Shown one piece after another: positions 9,680-21,997 of a stretch of DNA of 64,000 bases. The DNA lies in assembly GCA_034401795.1 (NCBI GenBank), contig CM067360.1, positions 118,687,572 to 118,751,571 on the forward strand. Direction: 5' to 3'. Positions within the stretch are counted from its first letter, which is position 1. Each line of letters begins with the position of its first letter. The stretch comes from Chaetoderma sp. LZ-2023a. Its lineage: Eukaryota; Mollusca; Caudofoveata; Chaetodermatida; Chaetodermatidae. Both the position numbers and the translations under genes were made by a program. The notes beneath the pieces were generated by a model. It worked only from the letters and a program-made list of their open reading frames with translations, ran no database searches and was not told the DNA's origin.

Positions 9680-12600
9680 TACTCGATGGGCTTGGCATGG
9701 ACCCCATATGGCAGCACATGGAGCTTATCATAGTAAGCAGAGAGCCAGAGTTTTTCCTGCGCATACGTCACCATACCCTGGTTGCATATGGGTAGGCCTC
9801 GGTTTTTAGCTCTGTCAACCCCGCCGTGTAGGGTGCTGTAGAACCTCTGCCAAGAGACCTCAATCTGCTGCTTTGACATTCACTTAGCCGAGCTCTTACT
9901 TGCAGCTGCGCTCTCCACGTAATAGCATTTGGGGCAGAGAGTGATGCCACGAGAGCCTTCGAACTCGAGCTTGAACAGTCCCGGATTCCATCCAGACCAT
10001 TTGTTCCAAGCTAGTCGGTCCTGCTTATGAGCCTGGTACTCTGCTCGCATCTCAGGACGAATGACGTCATCGAGGCTTTAGCCGACTATAGCGATATATG
10101 CAGAGTCAGTGTCCATCTGCAGGTACTCAAAGCTGTCACAAGCTACGTAGCGATCGAGGAAGTCATAGTAGAACTCCGACATTCGCAGTTTCGCGAGCTC
10201 ATAAACGACTATCCCCACCTGGAAGGGCCTTCGAATTGTGATTCTCGGCTTCCGATTCTGGAGTTCATTTGACTCACCAATCTCCTCAAGATCTTCGAAC
10301 CATGCACTACAGAGGGCCATGTCTACCACGCATTCATCCTTCGTGAAGCTGGTGTTGTTATGGCGTTCTAGGGCCTCGATGAGCTTTACGTAGGCACTAT
10401 TGCCGAGGAGTTTGAAGAGATCTGCCAAGAGCACTTTGCTCTTATCTATGTCTCCCGAGCGGTTGGCCTCCATAACATTCTCCATGAACAACTCGAATGG
10501 GCGCTTGGCCTCATAGTTTATGATGCAATATACCGCAGTGATCTACAGACCATGGGTTATATACCACTTGAGGGTCAGGGCATACAGCAGCCGCTTCGTG
10601 CCAGAGAGGGCGCCGACCAGCTTCTGGGTGGTGGGCTGCTTCCTCCCTGTTCGCCCTAGATATGCCAGCATCTCAGACGAGATTGCCTCTCCCAGGATCT
10701 CGCAGTTATAGAAGAGAGGAGGCATTTCCTCGAACTTTGACCATGTAGCATTGGGGACCTCTATATCCACCTCAGCAAACCCAAACCAGCTGTCTGCTAG
10801 GAGAGCCTCCTTAAAGCTAGCTACCCCACTGTCACTGGACCAATGGCGCACTTTCTCCTTACCACATGTCATCTCTTTGGCCATCGTTGACAGGTACAGA
10901 GCATTTGTGTCGTAGCCGAGTAGACGTTGGCAGACACGCTCACTCTGGCGGATTCGAGTCACACCGGCCTCGTGGTATCTGATGATGCAGTGACACACCT
11001 GGTAGAGATGCCGCATCTTTGAGGATGTACATTTCTCATTCTGTGTAGAACTCCCGCATCCACTTAAGGGCGTCGATGAATGGACTGACGTCCATGTTAT
11101 TGTTGTATCGCAGCCAGTTGGCGAATGCTCGCATTCCATGCTCCCTGAATGTCTGGTTACACTGTTCCCCCTCTGTTCGCGTCAAGAGGTAGCCACCCTT
11201 GAGCATAGATGTCCACGCTGTGTAGCCAGAAAGCCCTGGATAGTTGAGCTTCTCATGTGTGTCAAACCATTCATACGGGAGCCAGCTCTTCTGCTGTGTA
11301 CACCCATAAGCTTTGACCCATACCTCGTACGAGACTCCTGGGCCGAGGTAGTTCAGCACATTGAGAAACTGTAGCTCAGGTGTTATGAGGAACATGGTCT
11401 GACTAGCCATCTTGGCGACTTTCATTGTACCTGTACTCTCAGTCAGCTCATCGACAAACTACTTCTTGATGAGGTTCAGGTCATACTGCCCAGAGTTGAA
11501 CCCCAGTACAGGCTCTTGGTCACACCACTTGTTGATCAGTCGCTGTTGTCGCTTTGGGAGCTTGTCCAGGTCTGTCAGTATGTACTGTGCCCTAACCCGT
11601 GTCCAGATTAGAGATGCTCGCCGTTGGATCTCCAGCATGAACTCTCTGATCAGTTCTTTGGGGTCAGGATTGCAGAGGTGAGTGGGTTCACTCGTGGCGC
11701 CCTCTAAGGAGCAGCCAACTGACACACAGATAGGTATTGTGAGTACTCTTGATCGTGAGAGTCTCCGCAGGATGAGTCTTGATAACATTTAGGAGTGCTT
11801 CGAAGTCGGAAACTATGAAGTGTGGGTATGGGACAGTCCGAACTCGTTTATGGACTCTTGGGCAGCATTTTATACAGCACTCACACTATACCACAAGCAT
11901 GCATCCAGACGCTCTCAACTTCTCCTCTCTCAGGAATGTCTTGCGGTATCTTTGTTCGGCATCCTCACCTCGCTGGTGTTGTAGACACCCATGCCAGTGA
12001 CAGCCATGGAACTGGTAAACGGTGTTGGTGGTCGGATCATAACCATCTATGGGAGCGCCCTCGATCCAACGCTCGCAACCGTGCCCACACTGTACACGGT
12101 GCATGTGTACGCCTCTGTTTCTCGACTCATACTCGAACCAACGAGTAGCTGCTGAAGTGGATGGTTGTGGTGGATAGAAAGCATTCTCATACGCAGACTG
12201 TGGCTCCTCAACCTTCTCGTCAGGACACATGATTTATGTTTTGCCGCCTGTACAGTGATCAGTGAGGCGTTGAATATTGCATGCCTGTCTAAACATCTGC
12301 TGACAGTGACTGCTAACTAGTGTATGTGCCAGCTTGGAGATGTTCTTGATGTAGAAGGCATGGTGGGCCCACACTCTGATGGTTATGGTGTCACGGTAGT
12401 GAGCCGCTTGCCTGATCATGTGCCAGGTGCCCTCTTTGGTTGGTTCATACACGCGAATCCCGATCTTGGCGAAGAACTCTACCTTGTCCAGCTGATCCAG
12501 CAACGTCTTGTGGACATCAGGTACTGTCTTGCCATAGAACTGTGTGGCAAGCTCTTGTGCAGGAGCTGTACTTCTATCAGCTCTCACTCTTCAGTGGACG

Positions 12601-13014
12601 GCTAGACATCTCCAGAGACAAGTTGTCCCTGTAGGTGTCGAGGGCAGTCATACTCTTCTTCTGTGGTAGCCATTCTGGGAGGGGCCCTGTCACAAGCAGA
12701 GGTTGGCGGTCGATGGCAGCCCTGACCTCAACGTTGATTGATCGAACAAAAGCCCACTTGGTGTTGGGTCGATCGATATTGGCTGTGGTGAGGCAGGCTC
12801 ACTCTCTTACTGCCACACAGTCCCGAGCTGCTCCTATCGTGTTCAGCCACGGGCTCCCTGGAACATTCTTGTGGAAGGGCATAACCCTACGGTTTTCGAT
12901 GTGACGGATGCGATAGGTATGGGTGTAGCGGAAGTAGAAGGCGTTCTGGACAGTCTGCTGGATCTTTTGCATGATCTGGCCTGAGAGGTCTCCTTCTAGA
13001 AGAATGTCCAGCAT
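9628..13014 (-). pseudogene. polB: Polinton family B DNA polymerase, fragmented into many frames
   Basis: Read on the minus strand in order. N-terminal pieces are 13014-12799 and 12587-12234. A cysteine/histidine-rich segment with GYDPTTNTVYQFHGCHWHGC-type residues lies at 12230-11886. The exonuclease part (LGFNSGQYDLNLIKK, about 11506-11462) is in 11788-11459, and a conserved exo-to-palm linker in 11425-11036. Palm motif A (LGYDTNALYL) is at about 10924-10895. Motif B (KLLGNSAY) and motif C (MDTDS) are at about 10420-10390 and 10115-10100. The C-terminal end with LSAYYDKLHVLPYG is at 9879-9628. Polintons use this protein-primed-type polymerase to copy their own genome. At least six frame changes or stops make it dead, though the catalytic Asp residues of A and C remain readable. 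The start is uncertain, and a further open piece lies at 13411-13229. Confidence 0.86.
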
Positions 13015-13228
13015 ACTGACCGGCGTCCTCTATCCTCTGTCTCCCTTTCGCCGAGACGCTGGTCGAGAATGTGTTCGCCTTCTCGCCTCATGCTCCAGGC
13101 TAATGGTTCAGACCTCGGCCCCTTATGGTATGGGCTGGGCTCAGACCTCGGCATTGCTTAACGATCCTGCATTTGAGAGTTAAGCACTCCAGTGGATGGA
13201 CCTCCATCCGCCTCACTACAGCCTTGGC

Positions 13229-13411
13229 TCACAAGCTAGCAGTCACCTCTTCGTCCGACTGACTAAACTCATGTATGCACTGCGCTTTCTTGTGGGGATA
13301 CCAAGGATTCTCGGTAAGCACTCGAAACCTGCCCGTATTCATTGCTCGGGAGAGTCGCTTCTGCCACTCCTCGGCACGGATCTGTGGGTGAATGCCTGTC
13401 TGGGCGTTCAT
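13229..13411 (-). CDS. open minus-strand fragment upstream of the polymerase
   Basis: A 60-codon open piece, rich in charged residues, in the position and strand expected for the extreme N terminus of the DNA polymerase gene or its leader. No motif. It may simply be an open frame next to the tandem repeat. Confidence 0.2.
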   Translation of the reverse strand: MNAQTGIHPQIRAEEWQKRLSRAMNTGRFRVLTENPWYPHKKAQCIHEFSQSDEEVTASL

Positions 13412-13745
13412 ACCTATTATGTGTGGTGCTGGTGATCAGTACCTGTGGGTGGATGCCTCTCTCTAAATAGGCGTTCAGACCCTATTATGTGTGGCAATCA
13501 GCACCTGTGGGTGGATGCCTGTCTGGGCGTTTAGACCCTATTATGGGTGGTGTATATCCCTGTAGATGCCTGTCTCTAAATGGGTGTTCAGACCCTATTA
13601 TGTGTGGCGATCAGTACCTGTAGGTGGTGTTAAACCTGTGGATGCCTGTCTCTAAATGGGCGTTCAGACCATATTATGTGTTGTGCTGGCGATCAGTACC
13701 TGTGGGGGTGTATATCCCTGTGAGTGGCTGTCACTAAATGAGCAG
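13385..13745. repeat. tandem minisatellite, about five units of 65-80 bp
   Basis: Units share GGATGCCTGTCT, then an alternating CTAAATGGGCGTTCAGAC or GGGCGTTCAGAC box, CCTATTATGTGTGG and GATCAGTACCTGTGGG. Unit length varies because an internal CTAAATGG piece is present or absent. It begins immediately beyond the polymerase N-terminal region, where Polintons commonly carry terminal or subterminal repeats. It may mark the right subterminal region of the element. Confidence 0.8.
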
Positions 13746-14255
13746 TGCGCATGCATGCCCCCTGGATAGGATAGTACGCACGCGTGTATAAAGCCCTATG
13801 ACATAGGTATGGCTAAGTCTGGAAGAACGCGTAGCATGCATGTGCACACGTCAGATCCACGTGTCAGTATTGTGGGAGAGTGTATGCTTATATTGTACCG
13901 AAAAATCACTTCATTCTCGTAGTTCTTGGCACGAATTAGGACCGGAATGAAGCGAGGATTTCAAAACTGTTTACCATTTTCAAATCCGACCAGAAATGGC
14001 CGAGTTAGCCACAAATGCTAATAGTGAGATTTGAACTTGTGATTTTAAGTTTGCTAATAAACACAAAACAAGGATCCACCACATTAACTACCTCGGCCAT
14101 GTATGCATTAGTAATTATAGCTGATAGGTTATGTGTTCTCATTGCTGTATTGCTGCGCTTATCAGTCCCTCTAGATCTTGACGTCACTTAGAGATAATGC
14201 AGTAACAGCAATTGTACAACTCACACTTAGAGATATGATTACTAAGAGGCGAGAT
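13746..14255. other. no gene; LTR-like sequence fragment
   Basis: No coding signal. The stretch 13925-14015 resembles, with many mismatches, a segment of the large direct repeats at 48147-48220 and 61644-61716: shared words include GACCGGAAT, CTGT.TACC, TTTTCAAA and AAATGGC.GAGTTA. A TATAAAG stands at about 13797. It could be a remnant of a related LTR. Confidence 0.35.
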
Positions 14256-14261
14256 TTTAGT

Positions 14262-14480
14262 GATGTTGCGGTGAGCCAATCAATAGAGTATTGCCTTACA
14301 TAAGATTCCCAGGCTGCAGACTGGGGTTCAAATCTGCTCAAAAGACCTCGCTAGAACTTACCTGAAATTTCGAAACTAGGTAGGACACTAGGGCCGGTGT
14401 AACATGGCCAGGTTAGATAAAGACCCATCGCGACCCTCCCCAGTGCGGGGTCACAGCTTAACAGACAGACACACACCAGC
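14262..14480 (+). mobile_element. tRNA-derived SINE candidate
   Basis: A tRNA-like head: an A-box-like TGAGCCAATCAATAGAGT at about 14273, a gapped arm, then a B-box-like GGGGTTCAAATC at about 14323 (consensus GGTTCRANTCC). It is followed by a GC-rich body with a small hairpin (ACCCATCGCGACCCTCCCC / GTGCGGGGT). RNA polymerase III internal promoters of this kind define SINEs. There is no clean poly(A) or target duplication, so the element is old or truncated. Confidence 0.45.
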
Positions 14481-14583
14481 CAGCTGGTATAGCAACAGGG
14501 TGGGGTAGGAGATAGGTGGGGTAGGATAGGTACATAAGTAGGATAGGTATGATAGGTAGAAAAGTGGCCCACAGATAGAAACA

Positions 14584-14655
14584 CCTCCTCAGGATACCGG
14601 TCAGAATAGAGAGAGAGAGAGAGAGGCTGGCCACTGGCCAGTATCCTGAGGAGGT
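14584..14655. repeat. inverted repeat (14-bp stem) around a (GA)n loop
   Basis: CCTCCTCAGGATAC near 14586 is the reverse complement of GTATCCTGAGGAGG near 14641. The loop contains a short GA microsatellite and GGCCACTGGCCA. No element is recognised. Confidence 0.7.
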
Positions 14656-14719
14656 TCTCCCGGACAGTGGGGTCCACACGGGAGGTTTATATTCGCCACG
14701 GGCTTCCATGGCCATGGAT

Positions 14720-15660
14720 CGCCAAACGGCGGCCAGGTGAGGGAGGTGGTATCATTTTAATTCCGACACTACTACGGATACGGCTGACTCTCAAGAAAGG
14801 TGAAGAAAAGCTGTTGCAGATATGGATGGCTATTAGCTAGTCACGTCTATCCACACAGTTAGTAATTTAAACAGTTGTTTGAACGTTCTGTACTGGTGCG
14901 GAAGTTGGTAGCTACCATGTAGTTATGAAGGGCTACATTTGAAAGAAATCAGCATGCACGTTTCAGAGGCAGGAGAACGATCATGTGATACACTATCCTC
15001 CCCATTCACTAAGTACATACATGCGCTTATGGCTTTAGAGAACTATTTTGAGCGGAATAAAACATGGAAAACTATTTCTGGACCGATTTTAAAATGGTAC
15101 ACATGGTTTGGAATCCTCGCTGCATTCTGGTAGTGAAAGTATGTTTACCAACTCGGTACAAAACATGATGCCATTCTCTCCAATACTAACACGCATTGGT
15201 AGGCAATCTCTTACACCCGCACATGCGCACTATTTGATCTCACAGATGTTGTCGTTTTGGGAGCCTCTCTCATATGATTTCATGGGGTGTGTGCTTGGAG
15301 CGTATCCTGTCCAACCATTCCATACCAAGACAGGCTGGGGCAGTATGTACCTGACCGGTTGATCCACGCTACAACACCAAATTCCGGCTATGTATCTACA
15401 GATGTTCGCTAAATAAATAGCAGTACTGAAGATAGTTTATTCTCAGAATGTTCATTTATCTATCAGATAAATTATTGTTCTTGCATGGCAGCCATTATGG
15501 ATGTAAAAGTCCCTTCATGATAGGTTATGACTGTTAAACACTTATTGTGTCATTATGAGGAGATTTATTAATGTGCTTGATCCTCGATAGCAGAAACCTT
15601 GTTCGCGCATATTTCCCTTAACCGATACTCTCAGTATTTTCTTTTCAGAATCGCCAAACT
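14720..15660. other. no gene recognised
   Basis: Ordinary AT-balanced sequence with only short open frames (14939-15133, 15108-15362) that lack any domain, repeat or codon signal I would trust. Nothing else seen. Confidence 0.5.
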
Positions 15661-15687
15661 CAAGGCTAAATGCATGCAGGGATGTCT

Positions 15688-15833
15688 TGTTGTTGTAGTT
15701 GTTGCCATTATTGTTGGTGTTGTTGCCATTGTAATTGTCGTCGTCGTCATCGCCCCCGTCATCATCGTCGTCGTTGTTGTTGTTGTCGTCGTCGTCGTCG
15801 TCGTCGTTATTGTTGTTGTTGTTGTTTGTGTTT

Positions 15834-15871
<38 letters not shown>
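15688..15871. repeat. (GTT)n/(GTC)n trinucleotide microsatellite
   Basis: Mixed GTT, GTC and ATT triplets. The long Val, Cys or Thr runs read through it on both strands are repeat artefacts. Confidence 0.97.
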
Positions 15872-15879
15872 AGCAATTT

Positions 15880-16523
15880 ATTTTTAATACCTCTGGATAT
15901 ACAAGATGGATCTTCTCTAAATCTGGAGGGAAGTATGCCCATGTGTCTACGTAGCTATAATCTAGCTTGAGGTGAATTTTACATAAATTAACTTCCCACA
16001 TTCTATGTGTTCCTTCAAGGGCGGGCAAACACGTGACATGATGCATGTTCTCAGAACAGCATTCACGTGGATCTGAAATTCGCATCATGAAATACCCCCA
16101 CGTGCCCATTCTGCCTCAACACCAGCATTGAACACAGTAGTCTCGGATATCATTTTTATAAACCTCTAATTAAAAAAAGCGCTCGGTTATATCGACCATG
16201 TTATGTTGGGGGAGATATGCAGCAACTTGTTCATAAATGTTGGTAACTAAAATCAAACATACCTATCATACTAACCATAACACATATGTATACTCAGTCT
16301 ATCCTTATTTAACCGACATACTATTTAAAACTCTGTGGAGACAATTGTTATGACAGCCTTACCACCCCAAAGCATATATGGACAGAGGACTGATGCTCTT
16401 GGGGAAAATAGTTATTTGATCGTTTCACAAGAACATGATTTCGAAATATATCTGTCAAAATACCATTCAACGGCCATTGCGTTAAGGGGAACTCGTTCTC
16501 ATTATAAACATCGTCGTGTCGTG
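15880..16523. other. no gene recognised
   Basis: AT-rich spacer up to the assembly gap, with no coding, RNA or repeat signal visible. Confidence 0.5.
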
Positions 16524-17023
16524 NNNNNNNNNNNNNNNNNNNNNNNNNNNNNNNNNNNNNNNNNNNNNNNNNNNNNNNNNNNNNNNNNNNNNNNNNNNNN
16601 NNNNNNNNNNNNNNNNNNNNNNNNNNNNNNNNNNNNNNNNNNNNNNNNNNNNNNNNNNNNNNNNNNNNNNNNNNNNNNNNNNNNNNNNNNNNNNNNNNNN
16701 NNNNNNNNNNNNNNNNNNNNNNNNNNNNNNNNNNNNNNNNNNNNNNNNNNNNNNNNNNNNNNNNNNNNNNNNNNNNNNNNNNNNNNNNNNNNNNNNNNNN
16801 NNNNNNNNNNNNNNNNNNNNNNNNNNNNNNNNNNNNNNNNNNNNNNNNNNNNNNNNNNNNNNNNNNNNNNNNNNNNNNNNNNNNNNNNNNNNNNNNNNNN
16901 NNNNNNNNNNNNNNNNNNNNNNNNNNNNNNNNNNNNNNNNNNNNNNNNNNNNNNNNNNNNNNNNNNNNNNNNNNNNNNNNNNNNNNNNNNNNNNNNNNNN
17001 NNNNNNNNNNNNNNNNNNNNNNN
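16524..17023. other. assembly gap, exactly 500 N
   Basis: A run of 500 N. A round number like this usually means a scaffold gap of unknown or set size. Frames reported through it are not real. Confidence 0.99.
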
Positions 17024-17930
17024 ATAGAGAAAGTCATTTCAGTCGTAAATTTTCTCGTTGCCTGTAAATGGGCATTGCTCAAGAGCACCGTAAAGGCCAG
17101 TCTTCCCTGGTTTGCCCATTAACCCTGTGTCGACTAAGCCAGTAAAAACTGCATTAACATATGTTTGAGAAATGTTCATTCACAGAAAAGAGAGGACTTT
17201 TTTTGAAAACGTAGGACTGTAATGACTGGCTCGATATGCTAGATTGTTTATGTGATTTTCACCAATTATTTTCACCAATTCCAGCACCTATTAACGGGAT
17301 GCTAATCTCAACTCAAATGTTGCATGCACCTATAGATTTTGGTATATAGATAGCATATCATTCATATCCTGACACATTCCCTTATGTGTATCACAATTAT
17401 AGGCTTTGTAATATCACGTAAATATTGAATAGAGATCGCAGCCATTTTATCTCCTCAAGCGATAATGTGAGATGTCATGTAAGTGCCAATGCATTACCTT
17501 CTTTATTATTTCTGTAATACTCATATTGCTGAAATCTTTGGAATTACTCTGACTGGAACGTCCAGTCAAATTAGTTTCAAAATGTTCAACAGGTTACCTG
17601 TATGATTGCTTCTACCCAACATAGTCACACTATAGATGACACCGGTATGACTGGACGTGCATACCGAGGCACACACCATAAGTTGCTTCTGATTGATTGA
17701 AAAAGCGAATCACGACAGCCATCATAGGGTGTAAAATGTGCCAACATTTAGCTACTAAAGCCTGAATATCTTTGTTTAGAGGCATGATAAAAAGCTTCAA
17801 ATAACCTGTACAGTTTATGAGTGGTATATTAGATCACCTGAACATCTATCAAGAGATCCAGTTAGTTATGCTTTAATATACTGTAAATAATAGTCGCGGC
17901 ATTCCCAGCTATGTACAACCATTTCTATCT
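17024..17930. other. no gene; contains a degenerate hairpin of the MITE family
   Basis: No coding signal. At about 17527-17600 a shortened version of the palindrome seen at 35.5, 46.9 and 47.3 kb is present (CTGACTGGA ... TCCAGTCAAATTAG and AAAATGTTCAACAGGTTACC), so a MITE relic lies here. Confidence 0.55.
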
Positions 17931-17931
17931 A

Positions 17932-18283
<352 letters not shown>

Positions 18284-18489
18284 GCACTTTTTTACGAGTG
18301 TTAGAATCAATTCCACACTTGAATTTGTAGAATATGCATTTTAACTAGAGAAGGTTTAATTAAAGTAACTGTAAGTCTGTGATGTCTGGCCATGAAGTAA
18401 CAGAATACGACACTTGTATCTTGACCATTGAACATGTTTAGGCAAGTGGAGTTGATCTCTGCCAAAAAAAGATAATTTGTCATTTTACC

Positions 18490-19582
18490 CATAATTGACC
18501 TTTACCTTCGGCGGGTCACTTTGAAACCATCACCATTGGATTCGGCATCCTTGGTTTGCCATAATCGAGTCTTACCAAAATCAAGGCAAATACCATCAAG
18601 TGTCAAATAAAGCAGAAATTAATGAATTGTGTTTGGCCCAGGTAGTTAGAGACAATCAAAATTCACAAGATTTAATTGGCTCAATCAACATCAACAGTTA
18701 ATGGGAGGTAATTCATGCCTACACGAAAATGTATTGCTCTAACCCCTGATTGACATTGGGCGGGTCACTTTCAAACCATCACCGTTGGGTTCGGCATGCA
18801 TGATATACCTTTGGTAAGTGTCCATGAAAATCAATGGAAATCTCTGAAGTGGCAAATACCCGATACATTTGCAACCGTTGTGTAGGTGCATTGGATTCAA
18901 AATTTAGCTGCTCATTCAATCTAAGTCTCTCAATCATCTTGTATGGGTAAGGGTAAGTAATCTATAACACAACGAATCCTAGTATCTTGCGACTCTACTG
19001 GGCCCCCTTGGCGTTGATGTCGGATCACTCTGAAAGCATCACCAGGGTATCCGGCATGGTCAAAAACGAAAACTGGTAATCTTGATGGCCAAGGGGTACC
19101 CTTCCATTTGCGTATGTGCAGGCCGGATAAATCCGCACCTTCAGGACCCTAAAGCTTCCATCCGATCTGATAAAAACTCTAGATTTAGACACATTTCAAA
19201 ATATATCCTGAAAATCCGCATTCATTCCCTATCGGGCCATTTTCCATGGTTGACGGGTCACAGGTCAAATGTCAAGGTCACCTTTTAGGTGGGCAGACAT
19301 CTTCAGGACCTCAAGGGTAACATTATTTTAAAAGTATACTAGTTAACCGACCAAAACTGTGTGCAGCCGTAGTTCAAATATCAATATTGAATTGCAATCT
19401 GGACACCCATGGGGATGCCTTCCACCTGGGTCTGTGATCTAGGGGTGATACAATCATGAGAGGATGCCGCATAGTATCTTCTAATATGTCAATTGACCAT
19501 CTCTGTTGACCAGGCGAGTTCATTTCAGCCAAAAATTAAAACTGGTAATTTTGACGCCCACGCAGTACCCTTCCACTTGGCC
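18490..19582. repeat. degenerate satellite, about 250-bp period, left part
   Basis: The motif CGGGTCACTTTGAAACCATC followed by ACC.TTGG.TTCGGCAT occurs at about 18511, 18760 and 19021, spaced 249 and 261 bases apart. Other segments also recur, for example AAACTGGTAAT...GTACCCTTCCA near 19072 and 19541. Copies differ strongly, so this is an old tandem array. It is interrupted by the LTR element at 19587. Confidence 0.6.
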
Positions 19583-19586
19583 ATGT
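19583..19586. repeat. target site duplication ATGT, left copy
   Basis: ATGT directly before the TG of the left LTR; the same four bases follow the right LTR at 30703-30706. A 4-bp duplication fits Ty3/gypsy and errantivirus integration. Confidence 0.85.
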
Positions 19587-21101
19587 TGAAGATTTCTGAT
19601 CTTCGGGTCCTTGTAAGTTGATTCTCTTCCCGCTTCGGCAAGACTTGTATGTGAGGTTGCTGCGACAACCTGTCTTACAGAGGGTGAAAGAGAGTGATAC
19701 GAGCTCGCCTCGTCTAAAGATGTACTAGACGATATTTGTTTTCGTATCCGGGCCTGATCTGACTGGACCAACAAGATTTGATGATTCGGCATGGTGTTTC
19801 TCTGTGCAATTCAGAGCTAACCAGGAACACAATAAACTAAACTATTGCCTTGAATATTATACAAGGTGATGAGATTTATTAACTTTATAATTAATCTACA
19901 CAGTGGGTAACTTTTACTGTTACCGGTTTACGATAAATACGATGAATTTTACTGTTACCGGTTTACGACAAATATGATAACTTTTACTGTTACCGGATTA
20001 CGACAAATACGATAACTTTTACTAACGTTTCCTATCTTTCTTAATGAACTAGTATTACTCCCAGCTACTCTGGTTTGCTATACTATCCAAGCTATCGCTT
20101 GCCTACTGAAAATACACTCAGCTAGAACTTTTTTACAAGGTACGAGGCGGACCGGACTCTCGATTAAAGTTAAAGTCCCCCTTATGTACTATTTTTTTTG
20201 TGTTCTCCCTTCGTCTTGGTTTCGTACCACCGGAGGTTGCTCATCGTTCCCATTGGATTATGACATCATTTCGACCAATCACGACCCCGACTTTTCTTCC
20301 TAGCATCTGCGGTTTGGCCGATTCCTGAGTCATGGAATCTGTCGGATAACGCCCCTTAAACTGACAGTGATGGATATTGCTTCGACAATCATTGTTAATC
20401 TTTTCTCAATATCTTATTCTGACGGACGTCTTCTGTCAACTTTTCGTCTGGTTTTCTAATCTTCTTGGCGCCAGACGCTACTACGTCCTCGTCCGGCCCC
20501 TTGCTTATTAGGCTTGCGCCTGCATTTTACAAGGGTGCCATGACGTAGTGACCATGTGGCCCATCTGATTCACCAACATCTGGTGTCGTATCTGGTGTCG
20601 TGGGTCGCCTCTATAGAAATATAGAAACTCGGTCACATTATCACGGTCCTATGGTAAGTCGGTCGTCGCCACGTTACTACGTCATTCTATGAGTCATTCA
20701 GTCTGTGCTATGTACACGCTGTCCGTAGCACCTTACCGACGCTCTCGCTTGAATATTTCGAAAACTATTGGTCATAACTTCTGCTGAATACTATAAAAGG
20801 TTATGCCGCGACTGCAGCAACAACTTTCGTCTTTTAACCACGGACAGACTCCATCAGCTTACTGCCATAAGTCTTAGTCTATTCTATTCCAATTTCACTT
20901 ATTGTTTCAGCTACATTTTCGCGTCAGCTTTGCATCGACTTGATGCACACACTAGATCGCGCTATTACATCCCTGCCCAATGTGTTATCCATTCCTTAGC
21001 TCGCCTGGTATTCAAATATAGTAATTCACTGAGGTCTTAGACTGCAAATATAAGATGTCCCCGGGGTCATGACCCCCCCAGAAGACAATCCGATATCTAC
21101 A
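19587..21101 (-). repeat. 3' LTR (in element orientation), 1515 bp
   Basis: Starts TGAAGATTTC and ends GATATCTACA on the plus strand. It contains three full units of a repeat of about 36 bp (AACTTTTACTGTTACCGG...) at 19908-20030, while the other LTR has two. An AATAAA poly(A) signal stands on the minus strand at 19880-19875. A plus-strand TATAAAAGG, antisense to the element, lies at about 20793. Confidence 0.93.
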
Positions 21102-21997
21102 TACGCCCCTCAACCAAAGTTAATTGACCATCTCTCTTAAGGCCTTAAGAGAGTGTCAACTAACTCGTTGTGGACTATCAACAACCCAAACCTATACCAG
21201 CAGCCTGAACGGATACCACCCGATAGTCGTCCAATCATCAACAACTTAACATTACAGGTCAATATACTATACACCAATACTTGTCCGAGTAGCGGAATGC
21301 TCGGAAATACATTAGTAGTATTCGTTAGTGTATGGTTGATAAGTATACAAACATACATGTCCGGGTAGCAGAATATCGTGCGCAAAAGACTGCCCCCGGA
21401 AACACATTAATAGCATCATTAAACCGTGGTCGATAACCTCGATCCACGCGTAACTTAAGATAGAGAACAATACGATCAATCAAGCAATACAATAGTATAA
21501 TATACCACAATCAATTTCTCTAATGACGTCATCTAATCGTGACGACGTCACCATAAATGTCAGTCCTTAATCCTACAGTGCAAATATCATTACAGATCAT
21601 GTGAATTTTTCCTGTTAAATAATACAGTACCAACATGGCACCATACTAACGTTCGTGCTACAACATTTAATATTCACCAATTACGGTTCCAGTGGAAACA
21701 TATAAAGTTAGTGCTAAAATATCATGGTGATACCTCCCAGCGGTCCATGCTTACGTTAGGATCCACCACGTCAACGTACGTCTCCATCTCTATCCATTCG
21801 GCAGCCGTCGGGTCGATCTCAGTCCTGGCGTCAGCATTAGGCGACGACCCGGCTGCCATCCGCAGCGGCTCCGGTAGAGCTGCAGGTCTCCGGGGCTGCT
21901 GGGTCTGAATAGTTGGTGCAATGAAATGCGGTTCACTACTATGGGCCGCACGTGGCTTGCATTTATGGGTCGCACGTGGCTTGCATTTAAGCGCATT
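21102..21997 (-). other. 3' noncoding region with polypurine-like tract
   Basis: Between the env-like gene and the 3' LTR. Immediately next to the LTR the minus strand reads TTGAGGGGCGTA, a weak polypurine tract of the kind used to prime plus-strand DNA synthesis. No convincing gene in the remaining roughly 890 bases. An inverted pair CTCTTAAGGCCTTAAGAG lies at about 21133-21150. Confidence 0.6.

Noticed and set aside
14270-14340. Functional tRNA gene
   Set aside because: The arms do not pair into a full cloverleaf and the B box deviates. It fits a SINE head better.
16335-17088. Long ORFs across 16.5-17.0 kb
   Set aside because: They consist of N-gap codons.
19520-19792. ORF MPNHQILLVQ... 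in both LTRs (also 29185-29430)
   Set aside because: Same argument. It lies in the LTR near the leader and its end differs outside the LTR.
20768-21040. 90-codon plus-strand ORF present in both LTRs (also 30370-30642)
   Set aside because: Both LTRs are nearly identical because the insertion is young, so preservation is no evidence of coding. It overlaps the TATA-like word and has no domain.
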